From: Siderastrea radians
Taxonomy: Eukaryota; Cnidaria; Anthozoa; Scleractinia; Rhizangiidae
NCBI GenBank assembly: GCA_964017195.1
Contig: OZ024898.1
Location: forward strand, 16,918,475-16,982,474
DNA: 64,000 bases
Direction: 5' to 3'
The notes under the pieces were generated by a model. It was not told the DNA's origin, made no database searches, and was given only the letters and a program-made list of their open reading frames with translations. Positions 45,737 to 57,281 of this stretch are shown piece after piece. The position numbers and the translations under genes are program-made. Position 1 is the first letter of the stretch. Every line of letters begins with the position of its first letter.

Positions 45737-48700
45737 GAAAACTTGTCTTGCGTCGTACACGGCTGAAACATGCAGAATCTGCAAAAGAGTTAAATGTCAT
45801 TGTAAAACAGGAGCAGTGAGTTGTCTCTGGTTTTTTCTGAAAAGATGAGTCCTCATGTCACTCAACGGAGAATACTGGTTCTGCGTCGTAAGAGACTTAA
45901 AGTTGCAGAATGTAGAGGAGACATCAAAATCATGGTAAAAGAGGAGGTATGAGTTCTCTCCGGCACTTTGTGGAGAGTTGAAAGCTCACGTCACTCATGA
46001 CAGGGAAAACTCGCCTCGGGTCGTACAGCGCGTAAACTTCCAGAATGTACTTCCGATATCGAAAAAAAAAGTTGATTTCTCACGTTACTCATAACGCAGA
46101 ATACTGGTTGGGCGTCGTACAAGACTCAAACTTGTACAATGTACAAAAGACATAAAAGTCATCGCAAAACAGGAGGTATAAGTTGTTCTCGGCACCTTTT
46201 GAGGAGTTACGTTCTTACGTCACTCATGACGGAGAAAACTCGTCTTGTGTCTTACAGGGCGTAAACGTGCAGAATATCCTGCCGATATCGAAATTCTCAT
46301 AAAACGGGCGATTTCAGCTGTGCCTAAAAACCTTTGAAAAATCGAGCTATCCAGTGACCCATAATGAAGAAAGTTCGCTCTGCGTCGTACCAGGCTGGAA
46401 CTTGGACACCAAAATTATCGCAAATCAGGAGGTATGAGTTGTGCCCACAATTTTCTGCAAAGTTAACTTCTCATGTCACTCGTAACGGAGAAAAGCTGTC
46501 TTGCGTCATACACGACTCAAACCTCCAGGACATTAAAATCATCATGAAACCGGAGGTATGACTTGTCTGTGGCCTTTCCTTTAAGTTGAGTTCTAACGTC
46601 ACACATAACGGCGAATACTGGTTGGGTGTCGTACAAGACTCAAACTTGCAGAATGTACAAAAGACATAAAAGTTATCGTAAAACAGGAGGTATAAGTTGT
46701 CCTCGGCACCTTTTGAGGAGTTGCGTTCTTACGTCACTCATGACGGAGAAAACTCGTCTTGGTTCGTACAGGGCGTAAACTTCCAGAATGTCCTGGCGAT
46801 ACCGAAACCCTCGTAAAAGCGGCTGTTTCAGCCGTAACTGCCAACTTTAGAAAAGTAGAATTACACGGTGACTCATAATGAAGAAAATTCGTTTTGTGTC
46901 GTATCAGGCTGAAACTTGAAGAATGTACTAAGAACATTAAGACCATCGTAAAACAGAAGGTATGACTTGTCTCCGGCACTTTCTGAAAAATTAAGTTTTC
47001 TCGTCACTCATGACGGAGAATGCTAGTTGGTCGTGGTGCACATCGTAAGACAGGAGGTATGAGCTATCTCCAGCATTTTCTGCAAAGCTGAGTTCTCAAG
47101 TCGCTCGTAAGGGGCAAAAGATGTCTTTCCTCGTAGACGGCTGAAACCTCCAGAATGAACTAAGGGCATTAAAGTTGAGTTCTAACGTCAGTCATAACGC
47201 AGAATACTGGTCGTCCGTCCTACAAGAGTCAAACTTGGAGAAAGTACAGGAGACATCAAAATCATCGTAAAACAGGAGGTATCAGTTGTCTCCACCACTT
47301 TCTAAAAAGTTGGGTAATCATGTCACTCATAACGGAAAATACTGGTTGTGCGTCGTACAAGACATAAAGTTGCAGAATATAGAGGACACATCAAATTCAT
47401 GATGAAACAGGAGGTATGAGTTCTCTCCGGCACTTTCTGCAAAGTTGAGTTCCATTTCACTCGTAAAGGGAAAAAGTTGTCTTGCGTCGTACACGGCTCA
47501 AACGTCCAGGATGTACTAAGGACATTAAAATCATCGTGGAACTGGAGGTATGACTAGTCTTTGGTACTTTCTGGAAAACTGAGTTCTCCAATCACTCATA
47601 ACGGAGAAAACTGGTCGCGTGTCCTAGAAGAGTTACACTTGGATAGAGTACAGGAGACATCAAAATCATCGTCAAACGGGAGGTATGAGTTACCTCCGGC
47701 ACTTTTTTAGGAGTTAAGTTCTCACTTCACTCATGACGGAGAAAACTTGTCTTGCGTCTTACAGGACGTAAGCGTGCAGAATGTCTTGCCGATATCGAAA
47801 TCCTCATAAAACGGGCGAATTCAGCTGTGCCTAAAAACCTTTGAAAAATCGAGCTATCCAGTGGCCCATAATGAAGAAAGTTCGCTCTGCGTCGTACCAG
47901 GCTGAAATTTTCAGAATGTACTAAGGACTCCAAAATTATCGTAAATCAGGAGGTACGAGTTGTGCCCACAATTTTCTCCAAAGTTCACTTCTCATGTCAC
48001 TCATGACGGAAAATACCTGTTTTGCGTCGTACACCGCTGAAACGTGCAGAATGTACAAACGATGTAAATGTCATCGTAAATCACGAGGAATGAGTTGTCT
48101 CCAGTATTTTCTGAAAACCTCATGTCACTCATGACGGAGAATACAGGTTGTGCTTCGTACAAGACAAAGTTGTATATGTAGAGGACACCTCAAATTCATC
48201 GTAAAATAGGAGGTATGAGTTCTCTCCGGCAGTTATTGAAGAGTTAAGTGATCACGTCATTCATGACAGAGAAACCTCGTCTCGGTTCATACAGCGTGTA
48301 AACTTCCAGAATTTACTTCCGATATCGAAAGAAGAGTTGAGTTCTCACGTTATTCATAACGTAGAATACTGGCTGGGCGTCGTACAAGACTCAAACTTGC
48401 AGCATGTACAAACGACGTAAAAGTCATCGTGAAAAGAGGTTTGAGTTGTTTCCTGCACTTTGTAGAAAGTAGAGTATCATTTGACTCGTAACGGGCAAAA
48501 GTTGCCTTGCGTCGTACGCGGCTCAAACTTCCAGAATGTACGGAGAATACTAGTTGGGCGTCGTACACGATTGAAACTTGCAGAATGTACAAAAGATATA
48601 AATGTCAGAAAAATGTAGGAAAACAGGAGGAATGGGTTGTCTCTGGTATATTCTGAAAAGGTGAGTCTCCATATCACTCATAACGGAGAATACTGGTTGT

Positions 48701-51700
48701 GCGTCGTACAAGAGTTAAAGTTGCAGAATGTAGAGGACACAGCACATTTATCGTAAAACAGGAAATATGAGTTCTCTCCGGCACTTTGCGGAGAGTTAAG
48801 TGCTCACCTCACTCATGACAGGGAAACCTCGCCTCGATCCATACAGCGCGTAAACTTCCAGAATGTACTTCCGATATCGAAAGAAGAGTTGAGTTCTCAC
48901 GTTACCCATAGCGGAGAAAATTGGCGTCGTACAAGACTCAAACTTGCAGCATGTACAAACGACGTAAAAGTCATCGTGAAAAGAGGTTTGAGTTGTTTCC
49001 TGCACTTTGTACAAAGTAGAGTATCATTTGACTCGTAACGGGCAAAAGTTGCCTTGCGTCGTACGCGGAAATATGAGTTCTCTCCGGCACTTTGCGGAGA
49101 GTTAAGTGCTCACCTCACTCATGACAGGGAAACCTCGCCTCGATCCATACAGCGCGTAAACTTCCAGAATGTACTTCCGATATCGAAAGAAGAGTTGAGT
49201 TCTCACGTTACCCATAGCGGAGAAAATTGGCGTCGTACAAGACTCAAACTTCCAGAAACTTCCAAAAAGACATAAAAGTCATCGCAAAACCGGAGGTATG
49301 AGTTGTCTCCAGCACCTTTTGAAGGATTAAGTTCTGATGTCATCTTGAAGGGGAAACCTCGTCTTGCGTTGTACAAGGCGTAAATTTCCAGATTGCACTG
49401 CCGATAGCGAAATTCTCACAAAACCGGCGACTTCAGCTGTGCCTGGCAACTTTTGAAATATTGACTTATCCAGTGACTGTAAATGGAGAGAATTCGTTTG
49501 GAGTCGTACCAGGCTAAAACTTGAAGAATGAACTAAGTAGATTAAAATGATCCTGAAACAGATTCCGCATCCTACAAAACCTAAACTTGCAGAATGAACA
49601 GGAGACATCGATATCATTATAAAACAGGAAGTATGAGTTGTCTCCGGCACTTTCTGAAAAGTTGAGTTCTCACGTCACTCATCACGGAGAACACTTGTTG
49701 GGCGTCGTAAGAGACTCAAACTTGCAGAATGTACAAAACGCATAAGAGTCATGCAAAACAGGAGGTATGAATGCCTCAGGTACTTTTCGAGGAGTTAAGT
49801 TCTCACATCACTCATGACGGAGAAAACTTGTCTTGTGTCTTACAGGGCGTAAACGTCCAGAATGTCCTGGCGATATCGAAATCCTCATGAACCGGGCGAT
49901 TTCAGCTGTACCTAAAAACGTTTGAAAAATCGAGCTATCCAATGACCCATAATGAAGAAAGTTCGCTGTGCGTCGTACCAGGCTGAAACTTGCAGAATGT
50001 ACTAAGGACACCAAAATTATCTTAAGTCAGGAGGTATGTGTTGTGCCCGCTATTTCTGCAAAGTTGAGTTCTCATTTTATTGGTAACGGAGAAAAGTTTT
50101 TTGCGTCTGAAAGCGGAGGTATGACTTGTCTTTGGCCTTTCCTAAAGGTTGAGTTCTAAGGTCACTCATCACGGAGAATACTGGTTGGGCGTCGTACACG
50201 GCTGAAAGTTGAAGAATGTACAAAACATATAAATGTCATCGTAAATCAGGAGAAATGAGTTGTCTCTGGTATTTTCTCAAAAGCTGACTCCCGATGTCAC
50301 TCATAACGGAGAATACTGGTTACACAGCACATTTATCGTAAAACAGGAGATATGAGCACTCTCCGGCAGTTTGTGGAGAGTTAAGTGCTCACCTCACTCA
50401 TGACAGGGAAAACTCGCCTCTGGTCGTAAAGCGCGTAAACTTCCAGAATGTACTTCCGATATCGAAAGAAGAGTTGAGTTCCCACGTTACTCATAATGCA
50501 GAATACTGGTTGGCCGTCGTACACGATTCAAACTTGGCTGTTGTAGAAAAGACATAAAAGTGATCGCAAAACAAGAGGTTTGAGTTGCCTTCGGTACTTT
50601 TTGAGGAGTTAAGTTCTCACGTCACTCATGACGGAAAAAACTTGTCTTGTGTCTTACAGGGCGTAAACGTGCAGAATATCCTGCCGATATCGAAATCCTC
50701 ATAAAACGGGCGATTTCAGCTGTGTGAAAAATTGAGCTATCCAGTGACTCATAATGAAGAAAGTTTTCTCTGCGTCGTACCAGGCTGGAACTTGGACACC
50801 AAAATTATCGCAAATCAGGAGGTATGAGTTGTGCCCACAATTTTCTGCAAAGTTGACTTCTCATGTCACTCGTAACGGGGAAAAGTTGTCTTGCGTCATA
50901 CACGACTCAAACCTCCAGGACATTAAAATCATCATGAAACCGGAGGTATGACTTGTCTTTGGCCTTTCCTTAACGTTGAGTTCTAACGTCACTCATAACG
51001 GAGAATACTGGTTGGGTGTCGTAAAAGACTCAAACTTGCAGAATGTTCAAAAGACATAAAAGTTATCGTAAAACAGGAGGTATAAGTTGTCCTCGGCACC
51101 TTTTGAGGAGTTGCGTTCTTACGTCACTCATGACGGAGAAAACTCGTCTTGGTTCGTACAGGGCGTAAACTTCCAGAATGTCCTGGCGATACCGAAACCC
51201 TCGTAAAAGCGGCTGTTTCAGCCGTAACTGCCAACTTTAGAAAAGTAGAATTACACGGTGACTCATAATGAAGAAAATTCGTTTTGTGTCGTATCAGGCT
51301 GAAACTTGAAGAGTGTACTAAGAACATTAAAACCATCGTAAAACAGAAGGTATGACTTGTCTCCGGCACTTTCTGAAAAATTAAGTTTTCTCGTCACTCA
51401 TGACGGAGAATGCTAGTTGGTCGTGGTGCACGTCGTAAGGCAGGAGGTATGAGCTATCTCCAGCATTTTCTGCAAAGCTGAGTTCTCAAGTCGCTCGTAA
51501 GGGACAAAAGATGTCTTTCCTCGTAGACGGCTGAAACCTCCAGAATGCACTAAGGGCATTAAATTCATAATAAAATAGGAGGTATGACTTGTCTTTGGGA
51601 AGTCCTGAAAAATCAAGTTCTCCAGTCACTCATAACAGAGAAAACTGGTCGTACGTCCTACAAGAGTCAACCTTGGAGAAAGTACAGGAGACATCAAAAT

Positions 51701-53634
51701 CATCGTAAAACAGGAGGTATGAGTTCTCTCCGCTACATTTTAAAAAGTTGAGTGCTCAGGTTACTCATAACGGAGAATACTTGTTGGGCGTCGTACAAGA
51801 CTCAGACTTGCAGAATGCACCAAAGAGAAAAAGTCATTGCAAAAGAGGAGGTATGAGTTGTCCCCACCAGTTTTTAAAGGATTAAGTTCTGATCTCATCA
51901 TGGCGGAGAAACTTCGTCTTGCGTTGTACAAGGCGTAAATTTCCAGAATGCACTGGCGATAGCGAAATTCTCATAAAACCGGCGATTTCAGCTGTGCTTG
52001 GCAAATTTTGAAAAATTGACTCATCCAGATACTCTAAATGGAGAGAATTCGTTGAGCTTCGTACCTGGATGAAACTTGAAGAATGAACTAAGGACATAAA
52101 AATGATCCTTAAACAGGTTGTGCATCCTACAAAACTTAAAATTGCAGGATGTACAGGAGACATCAATATCATTATAAAACAGGAGGTATGCGTTGTCTCC
52201 GGCACTTTCTGAAAAGTTGTTCTCACGTCACTCATCACGGAGAACACTTGTTGGGCGTCGTACAAGACTCAAACTTGCACAATGTACAAAAGACATAAAA
52301 GTCATCCCAAAAGAGGACGTAGAAGTTCCCTTCGGTACTTTTGAGGAGTTAAGTTCTCACGTCACTCATGACGGAAAAAAACTTGTCTTGTGCCTTACAG
52401 AGCGTAAACGTGCAGAATATCCTGCCGATATCGAAATCCTCAAAAAACGGGCAATTTCAGCTGTGCCTAAAAACCTTTGAAAAATCGAGCTATCCAGTGA
52501 CCCATAATGAGGAAAGTTCCCTCTGCGTCGTACCAGGCTGGAACTTGGACACCAAAATTGTCGCAAATCAGGAGGTATGAGTTGTGCCCATAATTTTCTG
52601 CAAAGTTGACTTCTCATGTCACTCGTAACGGGGAAACGTTGTCTTGCGTCATACACGACTCAAACCTCCAGGACATTAAAATCATCATGAAACCGGAGGT
52701 ATGACTTGTCTTTGGCCTTTCCTTAACGTTGAGTTCTAACGTCACTCATAACGGAGAATACTGGTTGGGTGTCGTACAAGACTCAAACTTGCAGAATGTA
52801 CAAAAGACATAAAAGTTATCGTAAAACAGGAGGTATAAGTTGTCCTCGGCACCTTTTGAGGAGTTACGTTCTTACGTCACTCATGACGGAGAAAACCCGT
52901 CTTGGTTCGTACAGGGCGTAAACTTCCAGAGTGTCCTGGCAATACCGAAACCCTCGTAAAAGCGGCTGTTTCAGCCGTAACTGCCAACTTTAGAAAAGTC
53001 GAATTACACGGTGACTCATAATGAAGAAAATTCGTTTTGTGTCGTACCAGGCTGAAACTTGAAGAGTGTACTAAGAACATTAAAACCATCGTAAAACAGA
53101 AGGTATGACTTGTCTCCGGCACTTTCTGAAAAATTAAGTTCTCTCGTCACTCATGACGGAGAATGCTAGTTGGTCGTGGTGCACATCGTAAGACAGGAGG
53201 TATGAGCTATCTCCAGCACTTTCTGCAAAGCTGAGTTCTCAAGTCACTCGTAAGGGGCAAAAGATGTCTTTCCTCGTAGACGGCTGAAACCTCCAGAATG
53301 CACTAAGGGCATTAAATTCATAATAAAATAGGAGGTATGACTTGTCTTTGGGAAGTCCTGAAAAATCAAGTCCTCCAGTCACTCATAGCAGAGAAAACTG
53401 GTCGTACGTCCTACAAGAGTCAACCTTGGAGAAAGTACAGGAGACATCAACATCATCGTAAAACAGGAGGTATGTGTTCTCTCGGCTACATTTTAAAAAG
53501 TTGAGTTCTCAGGTTACCCATAACGGAGAATACTTGTTGGGCGTCGTACAAGACTCAAACTTGCAGAATGTACCAAAGAGAAAAAGACATCGCAAAAGAG
53601 GAAGTATGAGTTGTCTCCACCAGTTTTTAAAGGA
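45737..53634 (+). repeat. 135-bp tandem array, segment 3 (~58 units)
   Basis: The longest segment, same unit and subtypes. It contains local duplications (48,767-48,935 repeated at 49,070-49,240) and large higher-order copies. It ends at 53,634-53,638 where a TTAA is followed by a second transposon end. All open frames (up to 127 codons) are composed of repeated 45-residue pieces cut by stops. AT content is slightly above half. Confidence 0.9.
50630..53634 (+). repeat. higher-order repeat: ~1,753-bp (13-unit) duplication, third copy at 46.2 kb
   Basis: Positions 50,630-51,885 match 52,380-53,638 at an offset of about 1,753 bp, thirteen 135-bp units. An 81-codon minus-strand frame is nearly identical at 51,124-51,369 and 52,877-53,122. 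The same block also occurs at 46,230-47,172 (frame at 46,734-46,979), 4,390 bp earlier. Near-identity shows recent amplification. Confidence 0.85.
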
Positions 53635-53638
53635 TTAA

Positions 53639-55103
53639 GAGAGCGTCCGTGTAAGAACGGACAAGGCTTTTTTCGGACCTTCGCCGATTTCCCTGATTTT
53701 TTCAGTGAAAGTCGACAATTATATCCCAATAACAAATATCACATTTATTTGGATCAATTCGATATTTTATATTTTTTGCGAGGCGATTTTCAAAGTCACC
53801 TCAAAACCACGCAATTCGCCATTGGAGACTCCGTAAATTTGCCATAAATGACGGTCGCTACCAAAACTTTATTACTCAATTTAACGAGCTGATTTTTTTA
53901 CATATTGAAGTTTCATCTTCTCTCGATAGTGTACAGGTTTAATAATTGAGATCTATTTAAGTTTCGTTAAGTTATGATTTTTTTAAATTGACTCCCAACA
54001 AACTCCGAAATGTTGAAAACGCGACATGCCTGTAGTTGAAAGCCATTTTCTCGAATGTGGGACCTGATCTAGAATCGTGTCTATTGTAACTCAAAAGTAC
54101 TAACACCATTATAGAAATGTATGAAATAAAATTTGTGGGCACTCTTTACTGCGCGCCGTACAGAGCTCCGCGAAATTCCCAAATGTTCGCCATTTTGATC
54201 CAAAATAAACAAAACGCTTGAGCGACCGATAAACCAATTTCAGAACCGTAAATGTTTGGAGATGCGTTAAAATACTGCTAGAAGTCAGACTGTAAATGGC
54301 AAATATGTTTCTTTCGCCGTTTCAACCGTTTTAGCCGATTTCTCGGTATTTTCAACGCTCACAGCAATAAATATATCACTTTCGATCAGTATGCAAATTT
54401 GGCAAAAGCCCGTGTTGTCACGGAACATCTATCGATCTGTTTACCGGCCGCAAACAATTTGCCTAAAAACGTTACCAAAGCAAAGATTTCCTTCTTACCT
54501 GGTCAGGCGATAAGATTCTTTAAGCTTCTATGTAAAAGTTTTCTTTTTGTTTGTGGCTGTAAAGAGGCTGTTTTCATTTCCCACGCTGCGATAAAACAGT
54601 GTTTGTTTTGACGCAAGACTGACTTGCTCGTTTCAGTCTAATTCAATTAAAGCCTAATTTGTGAAACCCATGTCGGCCCGAGAACAAAATTGTACAAAAC
54701 CTTTAAAAAAAATTGTGAGCTTCTGGGATGTTTTTTCATACCCAAAAGGGGTTTTATTTGCTTGTTTGTTTTTTTCGGGGGGAGGGGGGATTTATTCGAA
54801 AAAAAAAACATTCCAGTCTGGTCTTGTGGAAACAAGGAAAATCCCTGATTTTCGTTGAACAAGCGGTTTGCATATTAGAACAGTATTTTTGAAAACTATC
54901 GGGCTCCAATGAGGCAAAGCAAGTTCTACAAAAAATCATCGTAGACATAAAATACAAATACCTCTATATTGCAATTGGGATAACTCAATGTTTGTTTTTG
55001 CAAACTTACTTGTTTGTTTCCGTCTAATTCAATTTAAACCGACCGTGATGTCAGCGATTTTGTTTAATTTCGAGAAAATCCTTGGGCGTCCTTTCTGCAC
55101 GAA
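53639..55103. other. 5' non-coding part of the second TTAA element
   Basis: AT-rich. Contains a 70-codon frame at 54,399-54,611 and a G/T-rich tract near 54,770-54,790, with no motif. By analogy with the other element its first ~550 bp should be the left inverted repeat. Confidence 0.4.
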
Positions 55104-55492
55104 ATGGCAGCTATTGCATCCAATTGCTCTCTTCACGAGATATTACAGACTCCGTGTGGATCTAGTAGGAATGAGAAGAGCCATGTGTTGCTCTCTGAGT
55201 GCAACTCAGATATTTCAGCTCATTTGTCGAGCTGCCACTTATCGAAATGCGGCGATGTTACGGAAGCCGAACTGATCATGGCGAGAGCAGGTATTCGCGG
55301 TTTGTCGGAGAGCCAACTCGCAGGCATGACCATTTGCCCAAAGCACAGACACTCATTGGGAAGATTCTTGCGAGCACCAAAGTCATGCCAACATCCTGGT
55401 CATACCGGGAAGACTGTAAGTGTGTCAGGAAGACACGTAATCAACTTCCAAATGACGAAATATCTGTTTTGTTTGACAAGATGTCGGTTCAC
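55104..55492 (+). CDS. probable 5' exon of the DEAGCYH/SAP gene (CPKHR zinc-cluster exon)
   Basis: The frame reads CNSDISAHLSSCHLSKCG, then RAGIRGLSESQLAGMTICPK, HRHSLG, APKSCQHPGH and SGRHVINFQM. Near 55,455 the likely frame switches to DEISVLFDKMSVH, ending at a strong GTAAGT donor at 55,493. The many Cys and His residues suggest a zinc-binding module. The counterpart in the degenerate element (TICPAHRSCLG ... VPVGSG, then GTAAGT) ends at the matching point. A one-base disruption inside the exon, or use of the earlier GTAAGT at 55,416, must be assumed, and I could not phase it with the next exon. The start codon is uncertain. Confidence 0.5.
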
Positions 55493-56126
55493 GTAAGTAC
55501 CTCTTTCCTTGTGATTTTGATGAGAAAATTCCGCATTGTTAGTTTTTCGATAAGTTTTGTTTTCGTATTATTAAAACAGCATTTCATGATCCTCTGTTCA
55601 ATTTTTTTTATCAATTTTATACTGCTTGCCTCGCTAGTAGTTGACGCAGATCCAAAAAAACCGAAACAGTATTTCCGCTATCTTCCCTGATTTTACAAGT
55701 CTGAATTCCTTCAAAAAAATAATCGAATGATGTCATACATGCCAGTCAACACTGGCAAAAGGCACAGGGGAGATATTATGCGCGAGCATCGTCACGCGAC
55801 GCTTCTCCCTGAGGGTGCATTGCGTGACGTTCCCAACGGCTGTGAAAATGACCAAGTGCGGACTTGACCATTTTTTAAAAAAACAGCGTTAAAACTACCC
55901 CGATCAATTTGAGTGAAATATATCCTCCCAGGAAAAGGGGGGATGGGGGGTTACTCCAAAAAATTTTATACGGGAAGGCTCCGCCCCGAGCTCTAAACCC
56001 TCACCATTTTATGAACCATTTTGACAGAAATCGTTCCCCTTTTGTGTACCTTTTACTGAAAAAAGGTACCCCTTTCATATAATTATACCTGAAACACATG
56101 GCATAGACTTTGAACACGACGTCTTC

Positions 56127-56438
56127 CATTCTCGTCCCCATAGCCCTTTCGTTTCTCTTAGCCGGCTTGGCACGAGAAAACGAAGGGCTCTGGGGACATA
56201 GGATTTTTGAATTAAATCGAACTTTTTTGATTGGCTGTTTGGAACAAAGAATTCCTAAACGGAAGTCGAAAATGTAACGACTCTCTCATATATTCTTTTG
56301 AAACGTCATGACTGCATACATGAAGACCGGAAGTCCTAGAATCTAGGACTGAAAATCCTGTGTCTCCAGAGCCCTTCGTTTTCTCGTGCCAAGGCTCAGC
56401 CGGCTAAGAGAAACGAAAGGGCTATGGGGACGAGAATG
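56127..56438. mobile_element. 312-bp MITE with 9-bp target duplication (Mutator-like)
   Basis: Flanked by identical GACGTCTTC at 56,118-56,126 and 56,439-56,447. Long inverted repeats of about 75-80 bp start CATTCTCGTCCCCATAGCCC at both ends. Each arm itself contains an inner palindrome, CCCTTTCGTTTCTC ... GAGAAAACGAAGGG. Nine-base duplications plus long inverted repeats are typical of Mutator-like elements. It sits in the intron of the large gene. Confidence 0.8.
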
Positions 56439-56972
56439 GACGTCTTCTTCTAAATGATCTAGTAAACGTCCACTCTCAAATAAACGCTTCGTATCTAATA
56501 AACGCCTCCTTTGACGTGTAAAGTTTATAGACGCCCCCTATGCAAGAATCACCTCAGAATCCAGGGAAACGCTGCACAGCGTAATATCACGCAATGTAGT
56601 TTTTTTGCTTGACTCGGACGTCGAAAAGGCCAACGATGTCAACAAGATTGACTCTAATGGCGATGCAGACATCGGTGTCGAACTATGAACGACATCTCTA
56701 GGCTTTGCATTAGCGCAGACAAGAGAATATTTCACTTGGCGCAGATTAGATTAGTTACCTACTCACAAAATAACGCTGTTTTCTATCTTACTCCGCGAGC
56801 AAAATGCGCGTCTTTTTTGTTTGTTGACGTTACGGTTACAGCCTCATAACTATTTAACGCTCCGCTAGAACCCCTAAAATTTAATTTAGCCGCCGGGGTT
56901 TATTAGATCATCTACCGTATATGAAAAAGCTTAAATTAGAGCTTTTACTCAGTGTTGCATTTATATACACAG

Positions 56973-57090
56973 CTATCTGCACATCTTGCCGAAAGAAGCA
57001 TGCTGAGCGACTTCTAAATTTAGGATGGCAAAATCCTAACAAACAGACAGAGGACCAAGCAGCCGCGGCTCCTCAAAAAGATGTTGAAAG
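56973..57090 (+). CDS. exon 2 of the DEAGCYH/SAP gene
   Basis: Acceptor TTTATATACACAG and donor GAAAG/GTTTGT bound an exon reading ICTSCRKKHAERLLNLGWQN, then EDQAAAAPQKDVER. The C-x2-C ... H group extends the zinc cluster of exon 1. The last codon is split AG/A and joins in phase with the main exon at 57,282 (Arg, then TAKTKAK). Confidence 0.6.
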
Positions 57091-57281
57091 GTTTGTTGAA
57101 TAAAATGTTGTTTCTTTCTCTTTGCCTAGTGTTTCTTGTTGTAAATGCCAAAGGAATTATTTAAGCCTCAGTCAAAGCCCTCCAAGGGCGCAGGAGGTTC
57201 AAAGTTACACAGTTTATTGTGCCTTTTGATCCACTTCGATTGTACTGCACGTTCTCTAAATAAGTTTGGATTCTTTTTTAG

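Noticed and set aside
31905..53634. Many 60-127-codon open frames on both strands in the 135-bp array
   Set aside because: The period is 45 codons, so a chance open frame persists across units, but the consensus has at least one stop per unit in each frame examined. No start context, splice sites or domain were seen.
31905..53634. CRISPR-like array
   Set aside because: Units are ~135 bp with no split into short identical repeats and unique spacers, no cas genes are present, and the DNA is eukaryotic.
57145..57281. N-terminal extension of the large gene from the ATG at 57,145
   Set aside because: Composition differs, it ends in a polypyrimidine-AG acceptor, and exon 2 joins in phase at 57,282; it is most likely intron read-through.
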